64,000 nucleotides of DNA. It comes from Paenibacillus baekrokdamisoli. GTDB lineage: Bacteria > Bacillota > Bacilli > Paenibacillales > Paenibacillaceae. Of this stretch, positions 8,697 through 15,428 are shown piece after piece. The notes beneath the pieces were generated by a model. The model was not told where the DNA came from and did not search any database. It was given only the letters and a program-made list of their open reading frames with translations. The translations under genes were made by a program, and so were the position numbers. Positions within the stretch are counted from its first letter, which is position 1; the number at the start of each line of letters is the position of its first letter. The DNA lies in NCBI RefSeq assembly GCF_003945345.1, contig NZ_AP019308.1:1302001-1366000 (forward strand), written 5' to 3'.

Positions 8697-8978
8697 ATGA
8701 GAGAGAGGGCAATTGAAAATAGATTCACGAATGAGGTTGTGAAGCGTGGAGGCAAAGCGCTTAAATTCACGTCCCCAGGACATAATGGTGTGCCGGACCG
8801 CATCGTGCTTTTACCGGATGGCCGGACGGTGTATGTCGAGCTTAAGGCTCCGGGCAAACCTCTGAAACCTTTACAGGCGAAATGGGCAAGGACGTTAACC
8901 GACATGGGTCATGTGTTTTACAAAATAGATTCTCACATTGATACCGATCGATTTATAACCGAGGTGTTTGGCTCATGA
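8697..8978 (+). CDS. VRR-NUC domain nuclease
   Basis: 93-residue stand-alone VRR-NUC nuclease of the PD-(D/E)xK superfamily, typical of phages. The motifs are GHNGVPDRIVLLPDG, with the acidic residue in PD, and VYVELKAPG, which holds the ExK. A C-terminal Q-x-x-W helix follows. Members act on branched or single-stranded DNA and often lie next to a SNF2-like helicase, as here. GGGAGG precedes the ATG, and the stop overlaps the helicase start by 4 bp. Confidence 0.9.
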   Translation: MRERAIENRFTNEVVKRGGKALKFTSPGHNGVPDRIVLLPDGRTVYVELKAPGKPLKPLQAKWARTLTDMGHVFYKIDSHIDTDRFITEVFGS

Positions 8979-10336
8979 AATTCTCGCCGCATAAATATCA
9001 AGAGTATGCCGTTGATCGGATCATGGCTACCCCAGCGATAGGACTCCTTTTGGAGATGGGTCTTGGGAAAACAATTATCACATTAACAGCCATTGATCGG
9101 CTGTTGTATGACTCCTTCGAAGCAACAAAGGTTCTGATCATCGCACCGCTTCGAGTCGCTGAGGATACCTGGAGCCGTGAGTCAAGCAAGTGGGACCACA
9201 CGAAGCATTTACGGATTAGCAAGATTCTAGGTAACACCAAGAAGCGTGAAGCTGCTTTGAAAGCCGATGCTGACATCTACGTGATCAATCGTGAAAATGT
9301 ACAATGGTTGGTCGGCTTCCTTGGCAGCAAGTGGCCTTTTGATACCGTAGTGATAGACGAGTTATCCAGCTTTAAGAGCAGCAGCGCACAACGCTTCCGG
9401 GCACTTAAGCGAGTGCGGCCGTTGATGAAACGTGTAATCGGATTAACCGGTACGCCAGCGCCGAACGGCCTTCTTGATTTATGGGCGCAGATTTATCTAC
9501 TGGATCGAGGTGAACGTTTAGGGACAACGATAAGTGGATACCGTGACCGTTACTTTTCAGCTGGTGCAAAGAGCGGCCATGTCGTATACGAGTGGAAGCA
9601 GAAGAAAGAAGCAGAGGACCGCATCCATGAACAGATCGCAGACATCTGTGTGAGCATGAAAGCTGAGGACTGGCTGGATATGCCGCAGCGTATTGACCGA
9701 GTTGTACCACTGGCGATGAGTGAAAAGGCTAGAGATCAATATGAGCAGCTTGAGAGGGATTTACTTCTACCAATGTCGGGAGCAGACATCGTAGCTAATA
9801 CCGCTGCGGTGTTATCCAATAAGCTGCTTCAGATGGCAAACGGAGCGGTGTATGACGAGGATCGCGGCGTTCGAGAGATCCATGACGTTAAATTGAATGC
9901 ACTAGAGGATTTGATTGAAGCCGCAAACGGGCATCCGGTGTTAGTGTTTTACGCCTATAAGCATGACTTGAGCCGGATCAAGAAGCGCTTCCCACAAGCC
10001 CGCACTTTGAACACAGCTGACGATATAGCAGAATGGAACAATGGCGGCATTCCAATACTTTTAGCTCATCCTGCTTCAGCCGGTCATGGGCTTAACCTTC
10101 AAGAAGGTGGCAACACCATTGTTTGGTTCGGACTCAACTGGAGCCTTGAGCTCTATCAGCAAGCAAACGCCAGATTGTACCGACAAGGACAAACCCGAAG
10201 TGTCATCATTCACCATTTGATAGCAGAAGGTACGATCGACGAGGATGTTATGGCGGCACTGGAGGGCAAAGCTGTTGGACAAGATGCTTTGATGGCAGCC
10301 GTTAAAGCGAGAATAGAACGAATAGGGGGTAACTAG
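8975..10336 (+). CDS. SNF2-family DEAD/DEAH helicase
   Basis: 453-residue phage superfamily 2 translocase. Motif I is EMGLGKTI (about 27), motif II VVIDELSS, motif III LTGTPAP, and the second RecA-like domain has AGHGLNLQEGG and motif VI QANARLYRQGQ. It is the minimal SNF2 core found in many siphophages and myophages. It is translationally coupled to the VRR-NUC gene by a 4-bp overlap, and together they probably process replication or recombination intermediates. Prophage 2 lacks both. Confidence 0.9.
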   Translation: MKFSPHKYQEYAVDRIMATPAIGLLLEMGLGKTIITLTAIDRLLYDSFEATKVLIIAPLRVAEDTWSRESSKWDHTKHLRISKILGNTKKREAALKADADIYVINRENVQWLVGFLGSKWPFDTVVIDELSSFKSSSAQRFRALKRVRPLMKRVIGLTGTPAPNGLLDLWAQIYLLDRGERLGTTISGYRDRYFSAGAKSGHVVYEWKQKKEAEDRIHEQIADICVSMKAEDWLDMPQRIDRVVPLAMSEKARDQYEQLERDLLLPMSGADIVANTAAVLSNKLLQMANGAVYDEDRGVREIHDVKLNALEDLIEAANGHPVLVFYAYKHDLSRIKKRFPQARTLNTADDIAEWNNGGIPILLAHPASAGHGLNLQEGGNTIVWFGLNWSLELYQQANARLYRQGQTRSVIIHHLIAEGTIDEDVMAALEGKAVGQDALMAAVKARIERIGGN

Positions 10337-10338
10337 AC

Positions 10339-10593
10339 ATGACCCCAGATCAGCAACGCCGAATGTTCCAGCGCTTAAAAGGGATGAGCAATGAAAGGTT
10401 TTGGAAGCAGATGAACGTATTCCTAACGAAGTCTTATGCGGCAGCAGAGAGGCAGTATGGCGAGGCTATGGACATAGTCCTAACCCCTAAGCAGAAAGAA
10501 GCGGTTATTGCAAAGGCTAAAGAGATCCGTGTCGATTGGGATAAGTTAGACACGATAGATATCGAGAACACAGCGGGGGAGGAATTAGCATGA
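10339..10593 (+). CDS. Hypothetical phage protein (84 aa)
   Basis: Small, highly charged, mostly helical protein of unknown function. It starts two bases after the helicase stop and ends with an ATGA overlap onto the regulator reading frame at 10590, so it belongs to the same operon. Motifs such as FWKQMNVFLTKSYAAAERQYG suggest an amphipathic helix bundle. No family is recognised, and prophage 2 has no copy. Confidence 0.6.
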   Translation: MTPDQQRRMFQRLKGMSNERFWKQMNVFLTKSYAAAERQYGEAMDIVLTPKQKEAVIAKAKEIRVDWDKLDTIDIENTAGEELA

Positions 10594-11202
10594 ATGAACA
10601 AGCAGTCATCGAACAGTTAGCAAAATTTTAAGCGAATTGTAGCGAGAATTAAGATACTCGAAAAGTACCCAATCGGAAACGGTATAACAGTCAGCCGGTT
10701 GAATCAGGATGACCACCTTCAAGAATTGCACCGCCAGCTCCGCGGACTACCGACGTACATGTATCTGAATAAGCGAGAACAACGGCTGGAGACAGCGGCT
10801 CACGCTTATCTGACAAAGTATCCAGCTGGTACGAAAGCACAACTGGGAGAGGTCATAACTACGTCTGGAGCAGATCCGGAAGATGAGAAACTTTTGCAAG
10901 AGCTGCGTGGAAAGATTGAGAAGGTTATCGAGGCCCGAACGGGTAATATCGGAGACTACGATTCTGTCATCGAACGGATCAGCGAGCTTCAGGATCTGGA
11001 GCAGCAAAAGGAGTACTTCGATAACGTACTGGAAGTGCTTGAAGATTATAAGCCCGGTTACGGTAAGCTTCTTCGACTGAGATACGTAGAGGATCTGCCA
11101 GCAGGTGAAGTGGCGACAGAACTAAAGGTTGTACGCAAGACTTTTGAGCGATGGAGACCTAAAGCTTTGTATGAATATGCAAAGATATCGGGAATGTCGT
11201 AA
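10590..11202 (+). pseudogene. ArpU-like late transcription regulator, reading frame interrupted (+1 shift)
   Basis: Homologue of the intact 223-residue regulator at 46577. Translation from the ATG at 10590 gives 13 residues and stops at TAA 10629-10631. The remainder continues in the +1 frame from 10630 to 11202. Skipping one T of the TTTT run (10626-10629) restores QLAKFKRIVA, which aligns with QLTSYKRIIA of the paralogue. The C-terminal ~40 residues form a sigma region 4-like helix-turn-helix typical of ArpU-type late activators. The ATG at 10699 could start a 167-residue C-terminal product. Sequencing error, true frameshift and programmed +1 shifting cannot be told apart here. Confidence 0.6.
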
Positions 11203-11278
11203 ATCTGTCGTAACGGTGTCGTAATAATGTCCCACATAAGCCATAATATCCGTGTTATTATGTTAGTATCCAACAATA
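11195..11278 (+). promoter_or_regulatory. Late promoter with four 11-bp-spaced activator repeats
   Basis: TGTCGTAA occurs at 11195, 11206 and 11217, and a degenerate TGTCCCAC at 11228, giving an exact 11-bp period that starts within the regulator's stop codon. Downstream is TGTTATTAT (extended -10, hexamer 11256-11261), overlapped by a second one, TGTTAGTAT, eight bases on. No good -35 is present, which fits an activator-dependent promoter. Prophage 2 has the same layout at 47246-47331 with diverged repeats, so this is a conserved control element. Confidence 0.65.
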
Positions 11279-11298
11279 TAACGATACGAATTAGAGCT

Positions 11299-11325
11299 AA
11301 AGCCGTCCATCTGGGCGGCTTTTTT
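11299..11325 (+). terminator. Intrinsic terminator directly after the late promoter
   Basis: Hairpin AAAGCCGTCC / GGGCGGCTTT followed by a U-run, beginning about 30-35 bases after the expected transcription start. Prophage 2 has the same element at 47365-47392. A terminator this close to the late promoter means that structural genes are expressed only by readthrough or antitermination. Confidence 0.75.
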
Positions 11326-11351
11326 CATACCCAAAACAGGAGGCTGTTAGA

Positions 11352-11477
11352 ATGGGGAAAAGAATTACCGAGAAAGATCCGCCGAAGCAGCCTAGTAGAT
11401 GCGTCCGCTGTTTATGGGGACGTTGGGCTGGTACGGTGCAAGTTTGCAGCATGCCAAAGTGCCAGAAAAAAGAATAG
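11352..11477 (+). CDS. Small cysteine-rich phage protein (41 aa)
   Basis: Short open reading frame with a strong AGGAGG ribosome-binding site at 11338-11343, nine bases before ATG. The product contains CVRCLWGRW and VCSMPKC, a four-cysteine pattern that could bind one zinc ion, with a basic C-terminus. Its position just after the late promoter and terminator resembles small uncharacterised phage proteins seen before terminase genes. Function unknown. Confidence 0.5.
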   Translation: MGKRITEKDPPKQPSRCVRCLWGRWAGTVQVCSMPKCQKKE

Positions 11478-11554
11478 GCCGCAGGGATGCTTTCCCATGC
11501 GGCTAAATAAAATATTACCAGTTTATAGGTGCTTTGTAAATATGAAAGATCGGT

Positions 11555-11785
11555 TCACTGGTTTTTTCGATGGTACAGGCTTGCTTCTTCTTTGCGCTTG
11601 AGCACATCACTGCGAAAGAATAAGCGTTCCTTACCGGAATCCTTAACCGGAACTAGCTTACCATTCTTCACAAAGAGGTGAATGTTCTGCCGGCTGCAAT
11701 CCATGATTTCCATTGCTTCATTTGTACCAATGAGTTCGCGGGAGATCCATTCCGCTAATTCTTCTTTGCTGTTGAATGTGTACAT
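11555..11785 (-). CDS. Excisionase/MerR-like helix-turn-helix protein
   Basis: 76-residue DNA-binding protein with a helix-turn-helix around GTNEAMEIMDCSRQNIHLFVKNGKL and a wing-like LVPVKDSGKERLFFRSDVLKRK. This is the helix_turn_helix_17/excisionase pattern. It lies on the reverse strand between late-promoter elements and terminase, downstream of a 32-residue membrane peptide and a candidate toxin on the same strand. It could regulate that locus. It is absent from prophage 2. Confidence 0.65.
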   Translation of the reverse strand: MYTFNSKEELAEWISRELIGTNEAMEIMDCSRQNIHLFVKNGKLVPVKDSGKERLFFRSDVLKRKEEASLYHRKNQ

Positions 11786-11791
11786 GTGAAA

Positions 11792-11890
11792 TCACCACTT
11801 TACAATGAGTATAGTCAATGCGGCCAAGCTGATAATAAGGGATGCAATACTCAATATCATTGTTGCCTTTTGCATTCTTTTGCTATTCAT
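11792..11890 (-). CDS. Small membrane peptide (32 aa)
   Basis: Reverse-strand open reading frame with AAAGGAG seven to nine bases before ATG. The product has a short basic N-terminus (MNSKRMQK) followed by one hydrophobic helix of about 20 residues ending in VKW. It stops seven bases before the helix-turn-helix gene, so the two look co-transcribed. Single-helix peptides of this size are often toxins or membrane modulators, but nothing here proves that. Confidence 0.45.
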   Translation of the reverse strand: MNSKRMQKATMILSIASLIISLAALTILIVKW

Positions 11891-11921
11891 ACCGCCAGCT
11901 CCTTTGTGTTATAATCTGAGG

Positions 11922-11985
11922 TAAGAAAGACGACACCTGATTTCACTTGCCCTTCAACCAAAGCCCCTTTCGGGGCTAAGGTTTC
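11922..11985 (+). ncRNA. Candidate type I antitoxin RNA (antisense to the toxin 3' end)
   Basis: An extended -10 (TGTTATAAT, hexamer 11910-11915, with weak -35 TTCATA 18 bp upstream) would start a short forward RNA near 11922. The RNA runs into the hairpin AGCCCC/GGGGCT at 11971-11986 and is complementary to the 3' untranslated region of the reverse-strand toxin mRNA. This convergent layout matches txpA/RatA- and bsrG/SR4-type systems. The 3' end is uncertain because the U-run after the hairpin is poor. Confidence 0.45.
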
Positions 11986-11993
11986 GGGTGACC

Positions 11994-12113
11994 CTAGCGG
12001 ATCAATGTGATGATGAGGATGCTGACTGAGTTTATCAAGGTGATGATGACCGTCACCATCTTGAACATTTCAACTCTTTCCTCTTGTCGTCTTTCTTCTC
12101 TCGTTTTTTCCAA
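11994..12113 (-). CDS. Candidate type I toxin: small hydrophobic peptide (39 aa)
   Basis: TTG-initiated reverse-strand reading frame preceded by AAAGGAGGTG, an almost perfect ribosome-binding site. The first 16 residues are highly charged (EKTREERRQEERVEMFK) and are followed by one transmembrane helix (VTVIITLINSVSILIITLIR). A consensus promoter drives it and an apparent antisense RNA covers its 3' region. A 13-base segment of the coding sequence (12085-12097) is exactly complementary to the 3' untranslated region (11923-11935), so the mRNA could fold back on itself. Toxicity is inferred from this architecture. Confidence 0.5.
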   Translation of the reverse strand: MEKTREERRQEERVEMFKMVTVIITLINSVSILIITLIR

Positions 12114-12139
12114 TGTGTTCACCTCCTTTCTCTATTTCT

Positions 12140-12168
12140 ATTATAGCAAGATACTTTACGTTCGTCAA
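12140..12168 (-). promoter_or_regulatory. SigA promoter of the candidate toxin
   Basis: On the reverse strand, -35 TTGACG (12163-12168) and -10 TATAAT (12140-12145) are separated by exactly 17 bp. The start site would lie about 15 bases before the strong ribosome-binding site. It is among the best consensus promoters visible in the window and drives a unit opposite to the phage late operon. Confidence 0.75.
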
Positions 12169-12254
12169 GTATGTATTTGTATTATTTGAATATATTATTA
12201 ATTATGAGCGCCCATTTCGGGTGCTCTTCCTATTTCGGGGGTGGGTGTTATGAA

Positions 12255-12707
12255 GTGAAACCGATATCTCAAAAACAAAAGGCTTTTGTTGATCGCTATA
12301 TAGAAATCGGCAATGCAACGCAGGCATACATTGATGCTGGATATAGTGTTACTAAACGCAGCGTAGCTGATGCTAATGGACGGAAGCTGTTACATAAACC
12401 AAATGTTAAGAAGTATCTGGACGAGCGGATCACTGTCAAGGATAGTGAGAAGATCGCTAAACAAGATGAGGTCCTTCAGTTCCTATCGAAGGTTATGCGA
12501 GGAGAAGTCCAGGAGAAGTTCCCTCTTGGCCTTGGTATGGGTGAACAGCAGCTCGTAAAGAAGGAGCTGGATGGGAAAGACCGTATCAAAGCCGCTGAGC
12601 TGTTAGGCAAGCGTTATGCACTCTGGACTGATAAGCAACTGCTTGATAGTGTTGTGGGCGTTCAGATCATTGATGATTTGGGGGCTGATGGCGATGATGA
12701 AGGTTAA
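12255..12707 (+). CDS. terS: Terminase small subunit
   Basis: DNA-recognition subunit of the packaging terminase, Terminase_2 type. The N-terminus has the family pattern SQKQKAFVDRYIEIGNATQAYIDAGYS followed by LHKPNVKKYLDERI. The frame extends upstream without homology, so the GTG at 12255 after GGGGGTGGG is chosen, giving 150 residues. It overlaps the large-subunit gene. It is missing from prophage 2. Confidence 0.85.
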   Translation: MKPISQKQKAFVDRYIEIGNATQAYIDAGYSVTKRSVADANGRKLLHKPNVKKYLDERITVKDSEKIAKQDEVLQFLSKVMRGEVQEKFPLGLGMGEQQLVKKELDGKDRIKAAELLGKRYALWTDKQLLDSVVGVQIIDDLGADGDDEG

Positions 12708-13953
12708 GTTATCCAGACTCATCACAACTCGTTTTCAGAAGTTCTGGAGAGCTGCCAACTCACGTCGGTATCTGAGGCATGTCCTCAAAGGCGGTCGGGG
12801 GTCGGCCAAGTCAACTCACATCGCCATGAAATTGATTGTTGATATGATGCGCTATCCAGTGACTACGCTCTGTGTCCGTAAAGTTGGGCGGACGTTGGAC
12901 GAATCCGTATTTGAGCAATTAAAAGAAGCGATTGAGATCCTTGGGGTAGGTCAATACTGGCGCACTCTTAAATCACCGCTACAACTGATCTACATACCAA
13001 GAGGAAACAAGATCATATTCCGAGGCGCCGATGACCCAGCAAAGATCAAATCGATTAAAATGAGTAAATTCCCACTCGCTTTCCTATGGATTGAGGAACT
13101 GGCTGAATTTAAAACAGAAGATGAAATCTCGACCATTGAAAACTCCGTGCTTCGCGCCGAGCTGCCTGATGGTCTTTTTTATGCCTTTTATTGTAGCTAT
13201 AACCCACCAAAACGTAAGCAGAGTTGGGTGAATAAGAAATACGATACTGTAGTCGATATACCGACCAACACATGTGTCCATCACTCCACCTACCTGGAGA
13301 ATCCACATATCTCAAGGGCATTTATCGAGGAAGCCGAGAGCGTCAGAGCAAAGAACGAGCAAAAGTATGATTGGGAATACCTCGGGAAGGCGATCGGTAG
13401 TGGCGTGGTACCCTTTGATAACCTCGTCTTCCGTAGAATTACAGACGATGAGTTAAAGAGCTTTGATAACATTCGGCAGGGCAACGACTGGGGTTACGGT
13501 GTGGATCCGGTGGCTTTCGTCCGCTGGCATTACGACAAAACGCGTCGTCGCATCTTTGCTATCGATGAAATATATGGTGTGAAAATATCTAACCGGGAGC
13601 TATCCGAGAAGATAAAGGTCAAGGGGTACGATCAATTGATGACGATCGCCGATAGCGCAGAGCCGAAATCAATTGACGAACTAAAGCTCCAGCACCATAT
13701 TCGTATCAAGGGTGCGAAGAAGGGGCCAGGCAGCGTGGAATACGGAGAGAAGTGGTTGGATGATCTGGAAGAGATAGTTATCGATCCGCAGCGGACACCG
13801 AATACAGCGAAAGAGTTTGAGAATATCGACTATCAAACGGACGCTGATGGTAATCCGCGTACAAAGTTAGAGGACAAGGATAATCATACGATCGATGCTA
13901 CGAGGTACGCGTTTGAAGGGGATATGAAGCAATCAGGTATATCTTTTGATTAG
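12694..13953 (+). CDS. terL: Terminase large subunit
   Basis: Packaging ATPase and nuclease of the PBSX/SPP1 type, about 419 residues. The Walker A motif is LKGGRGSAKST near the N-terminus. FLWIEELAEFK is the Walker B region, and the C-terminal nuclease shows ADSAEPKSIDEL and NHTIDATRYAFE. Several in-frame ATG codons (12688, 12694, 12697) follow TTGGGGG; 12694 has the best spacing. Prophage 2 has no copy and therefore cannot package DNA by itself. Confidence 0.92.
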   Translation: MMKVKLSRLITTRFQKFWRAANSRRYLRHVLKGGRGSAKSTHIAMKLIVDMMRYPVTTLCVRKVGRTLDESVFEQLKEAIEILGVGQYWRTLKSPLQLIYIPRGNKIIFRGADDPAKIKSIKMSKFPLAFLWIEELAEFKTEDEISTIENSVLRAELPDGLFYAFYCSYNPPKRKQSWVNKKYDTVVDIPTNTCVHHSTYLENPHISRAFIEEAESVRAKNEQKYDWEYLGKAIGSGVVPFDNLVFRRITDDELKSFDNIRQGNDWGYGVDPVAFVRWHYDKTRRRIFAIDEIYGVKISNRELSEKIKVKGYDQLMTIADSAEPKSIDELKLQHHIRIKGAKKGPGSVEYGEKWLDDLEEIVIDPQRTPNTAKEFENIDYQTDADGNPRTKLEDKDNHTIDATRYAFEGDMKQSGISFD

Positions 13954-13970
13954 GAAGGCGGTGATGTGAA

Positions 13971-15428
13971 TTGACAGCTGCTATGCAAACCATATCAGAC
14001 ATTATAAAAGCAGGAGCTCCGATGACACTTGAGCAGATCATTAAGCAAGAGATAGATGATTGGCGTCGTTCACCTGAGTTAAAGCTCATGAAGCTTGGAC
14101 AGCAGTATTATGGAGGGGATCATGAGGTCCTCAAGCGTAGACGAGAGGTCATCGGCGAGGGTGGTCGGAAGGTAGAGGATAAGAACCTTGCAAATCGAAG
14201 ACTTGTTCATATGTTTATTCGCAAGCTGGTTGATCAGAAGATAGGCTACTTGCTTTCAAAGCAACCTTCTATCCAAACCAATAATGAGGCTTATGCATCG
14301 GAGCTGTCGGACATATTTGGAAAAGCGTTTCTAAGGCTGCTAAAGAATATCGGCAAAGATGCCATTAACAACGGTATCGGATGGCTGCATGTTTATTACA
14401 ATGACACTGGCGAACTGGCATTCAAGCGCATTTCACCGGATGAAGTGATACCGCTGTGGAAGGATTCAGCCCATACGGAGCTAGACGGAGTGATTCGTAC
14501 CTATGAGCTGGATTACTACGAGGGCATGAACAAGAGAGCAATCACCAAAGTCGAGTATTGGGATAACACCGGTGTTCGGAGGTATACGCTTGATGCAATA
14601 GGCTCAGTAGGACTGAAATCGGATGAGGAAGCCGGGGCATTTGGCTCCCACTTTTCAGCCATGGAGGGTGAAGGCAAGGAGACCCCACTGAACTGGGAGC
14701 AAGTACCGTTCATACCGTTTAAATATAATGACGACGAGCTGCCGCTTATCAAGGTGTTACAATCACTCGTTGATGATTACGATGAGCAGAGAAGTGATAA
14801 CAGCAATAACATTGCAGACTTGCCTAATGGGATATACGTCTTGAAGGATTACGACGGTACGGATCTGGGGGAGTTTCGGCACAACCTGTCTAGATACCGA
14901 GCTGTAAAGGTGCAAGGCGATGGAGATGTGAATACACTAACGCTTGATCTTAACCCGGAAGCTTTAAAGCAGCACGTTGAACAGCTGCGTAAAGACATAT
15001 ACGAGTTCGGGCGTGGAGTAGATACGCAGTCTGATAAATTTGGGAGCAGCCCAAGCGGGATCGCATTGAGATTCTTGTATGCAGATTTGGATTTGGATGC
15101 AAATGATATTGAAAACGAATTCCAAGCAGGATTAGAACAGCTCCTATGGTTTGTGGACAAACATATTGCAAATACGATCGGCACGGATTATTCCGATGTG
15201 TCGGTCGATTTTATTTTTAACCGCGATATGATGATTAATGAAACGGAAGCTGTCAATAACGTGAAGAGCAGTGTCGGTATTATCTCTGATGAAACCCTAA
15301 TTGCTAATCATCCATTTGTTACCGATCCTGCCGATGAGTTAGCCCGAATGGAGAAACAAAAGGCATTAGAGCCAGCCCCATATAGCGGTTTAAATCCAGA
15401 TAATTCGCCTAATGGAGCTGGGGGCTAA
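13971..15428 (+). CDS. Portal protein (SPP1 gp6-like)
   Basis: 485-residue portal subunit that would form the dodecameric DNA channel at the head vertex. Typical features are YYGGDHEVLKRRR near residue 40, VHMFIRKLVDQKIGYLLSK, and YDEQRSDNSNNIADLPNGIYVLKDYDG in the middle. The C-terminus is proline/asparagine-rich. A TTG start at 13971 follows GGAAGGCGGTGATG. The stop overlaps the start of the head morphogenesis gene by one base. Confidence 0.9.
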   Translation: MTAAMQTISDIIKAGAPMTLEQIIKQEIDDWRRSPELKLMKLGQQYYGGDHEVLKRRREVIGEGGRKVEDKNLANRRLVHMFIRKLVDQKIGYLLSKQPSIQTNNEAYASELSDIFGKAFLRLLKNIGKDAINNGIGWLHVYYNDTGELAFKRISPDEVIPLWKDSAHTELDGVIRTYELDYYEGMNKRAITKVEYWDNTGVRRYTLDAIGSVGLKSDEEAGAFGSHFSAMEGEGKETPLNWEQVPFIPFKYNDDELPLIKVLQSLVDDYDEQRSDNSNNIADLPNGIYVLKDYDGTDLGEFRHNLSRYRAVKVQGDGDVNTLTLDLNPEALKQHVEQLRKDIYEFGRGVDTQSDKFGSSPSGIALRFLYADLDLDANDIENEFQAGLEQLLWFVDKHIANTIGTDYSDVSVDFIFNRDMMINETEAVNNVKSSVGIISDETLIANHPFVTDPADELARMEKQKALEPAPYSGLNPDNSPNGAGG

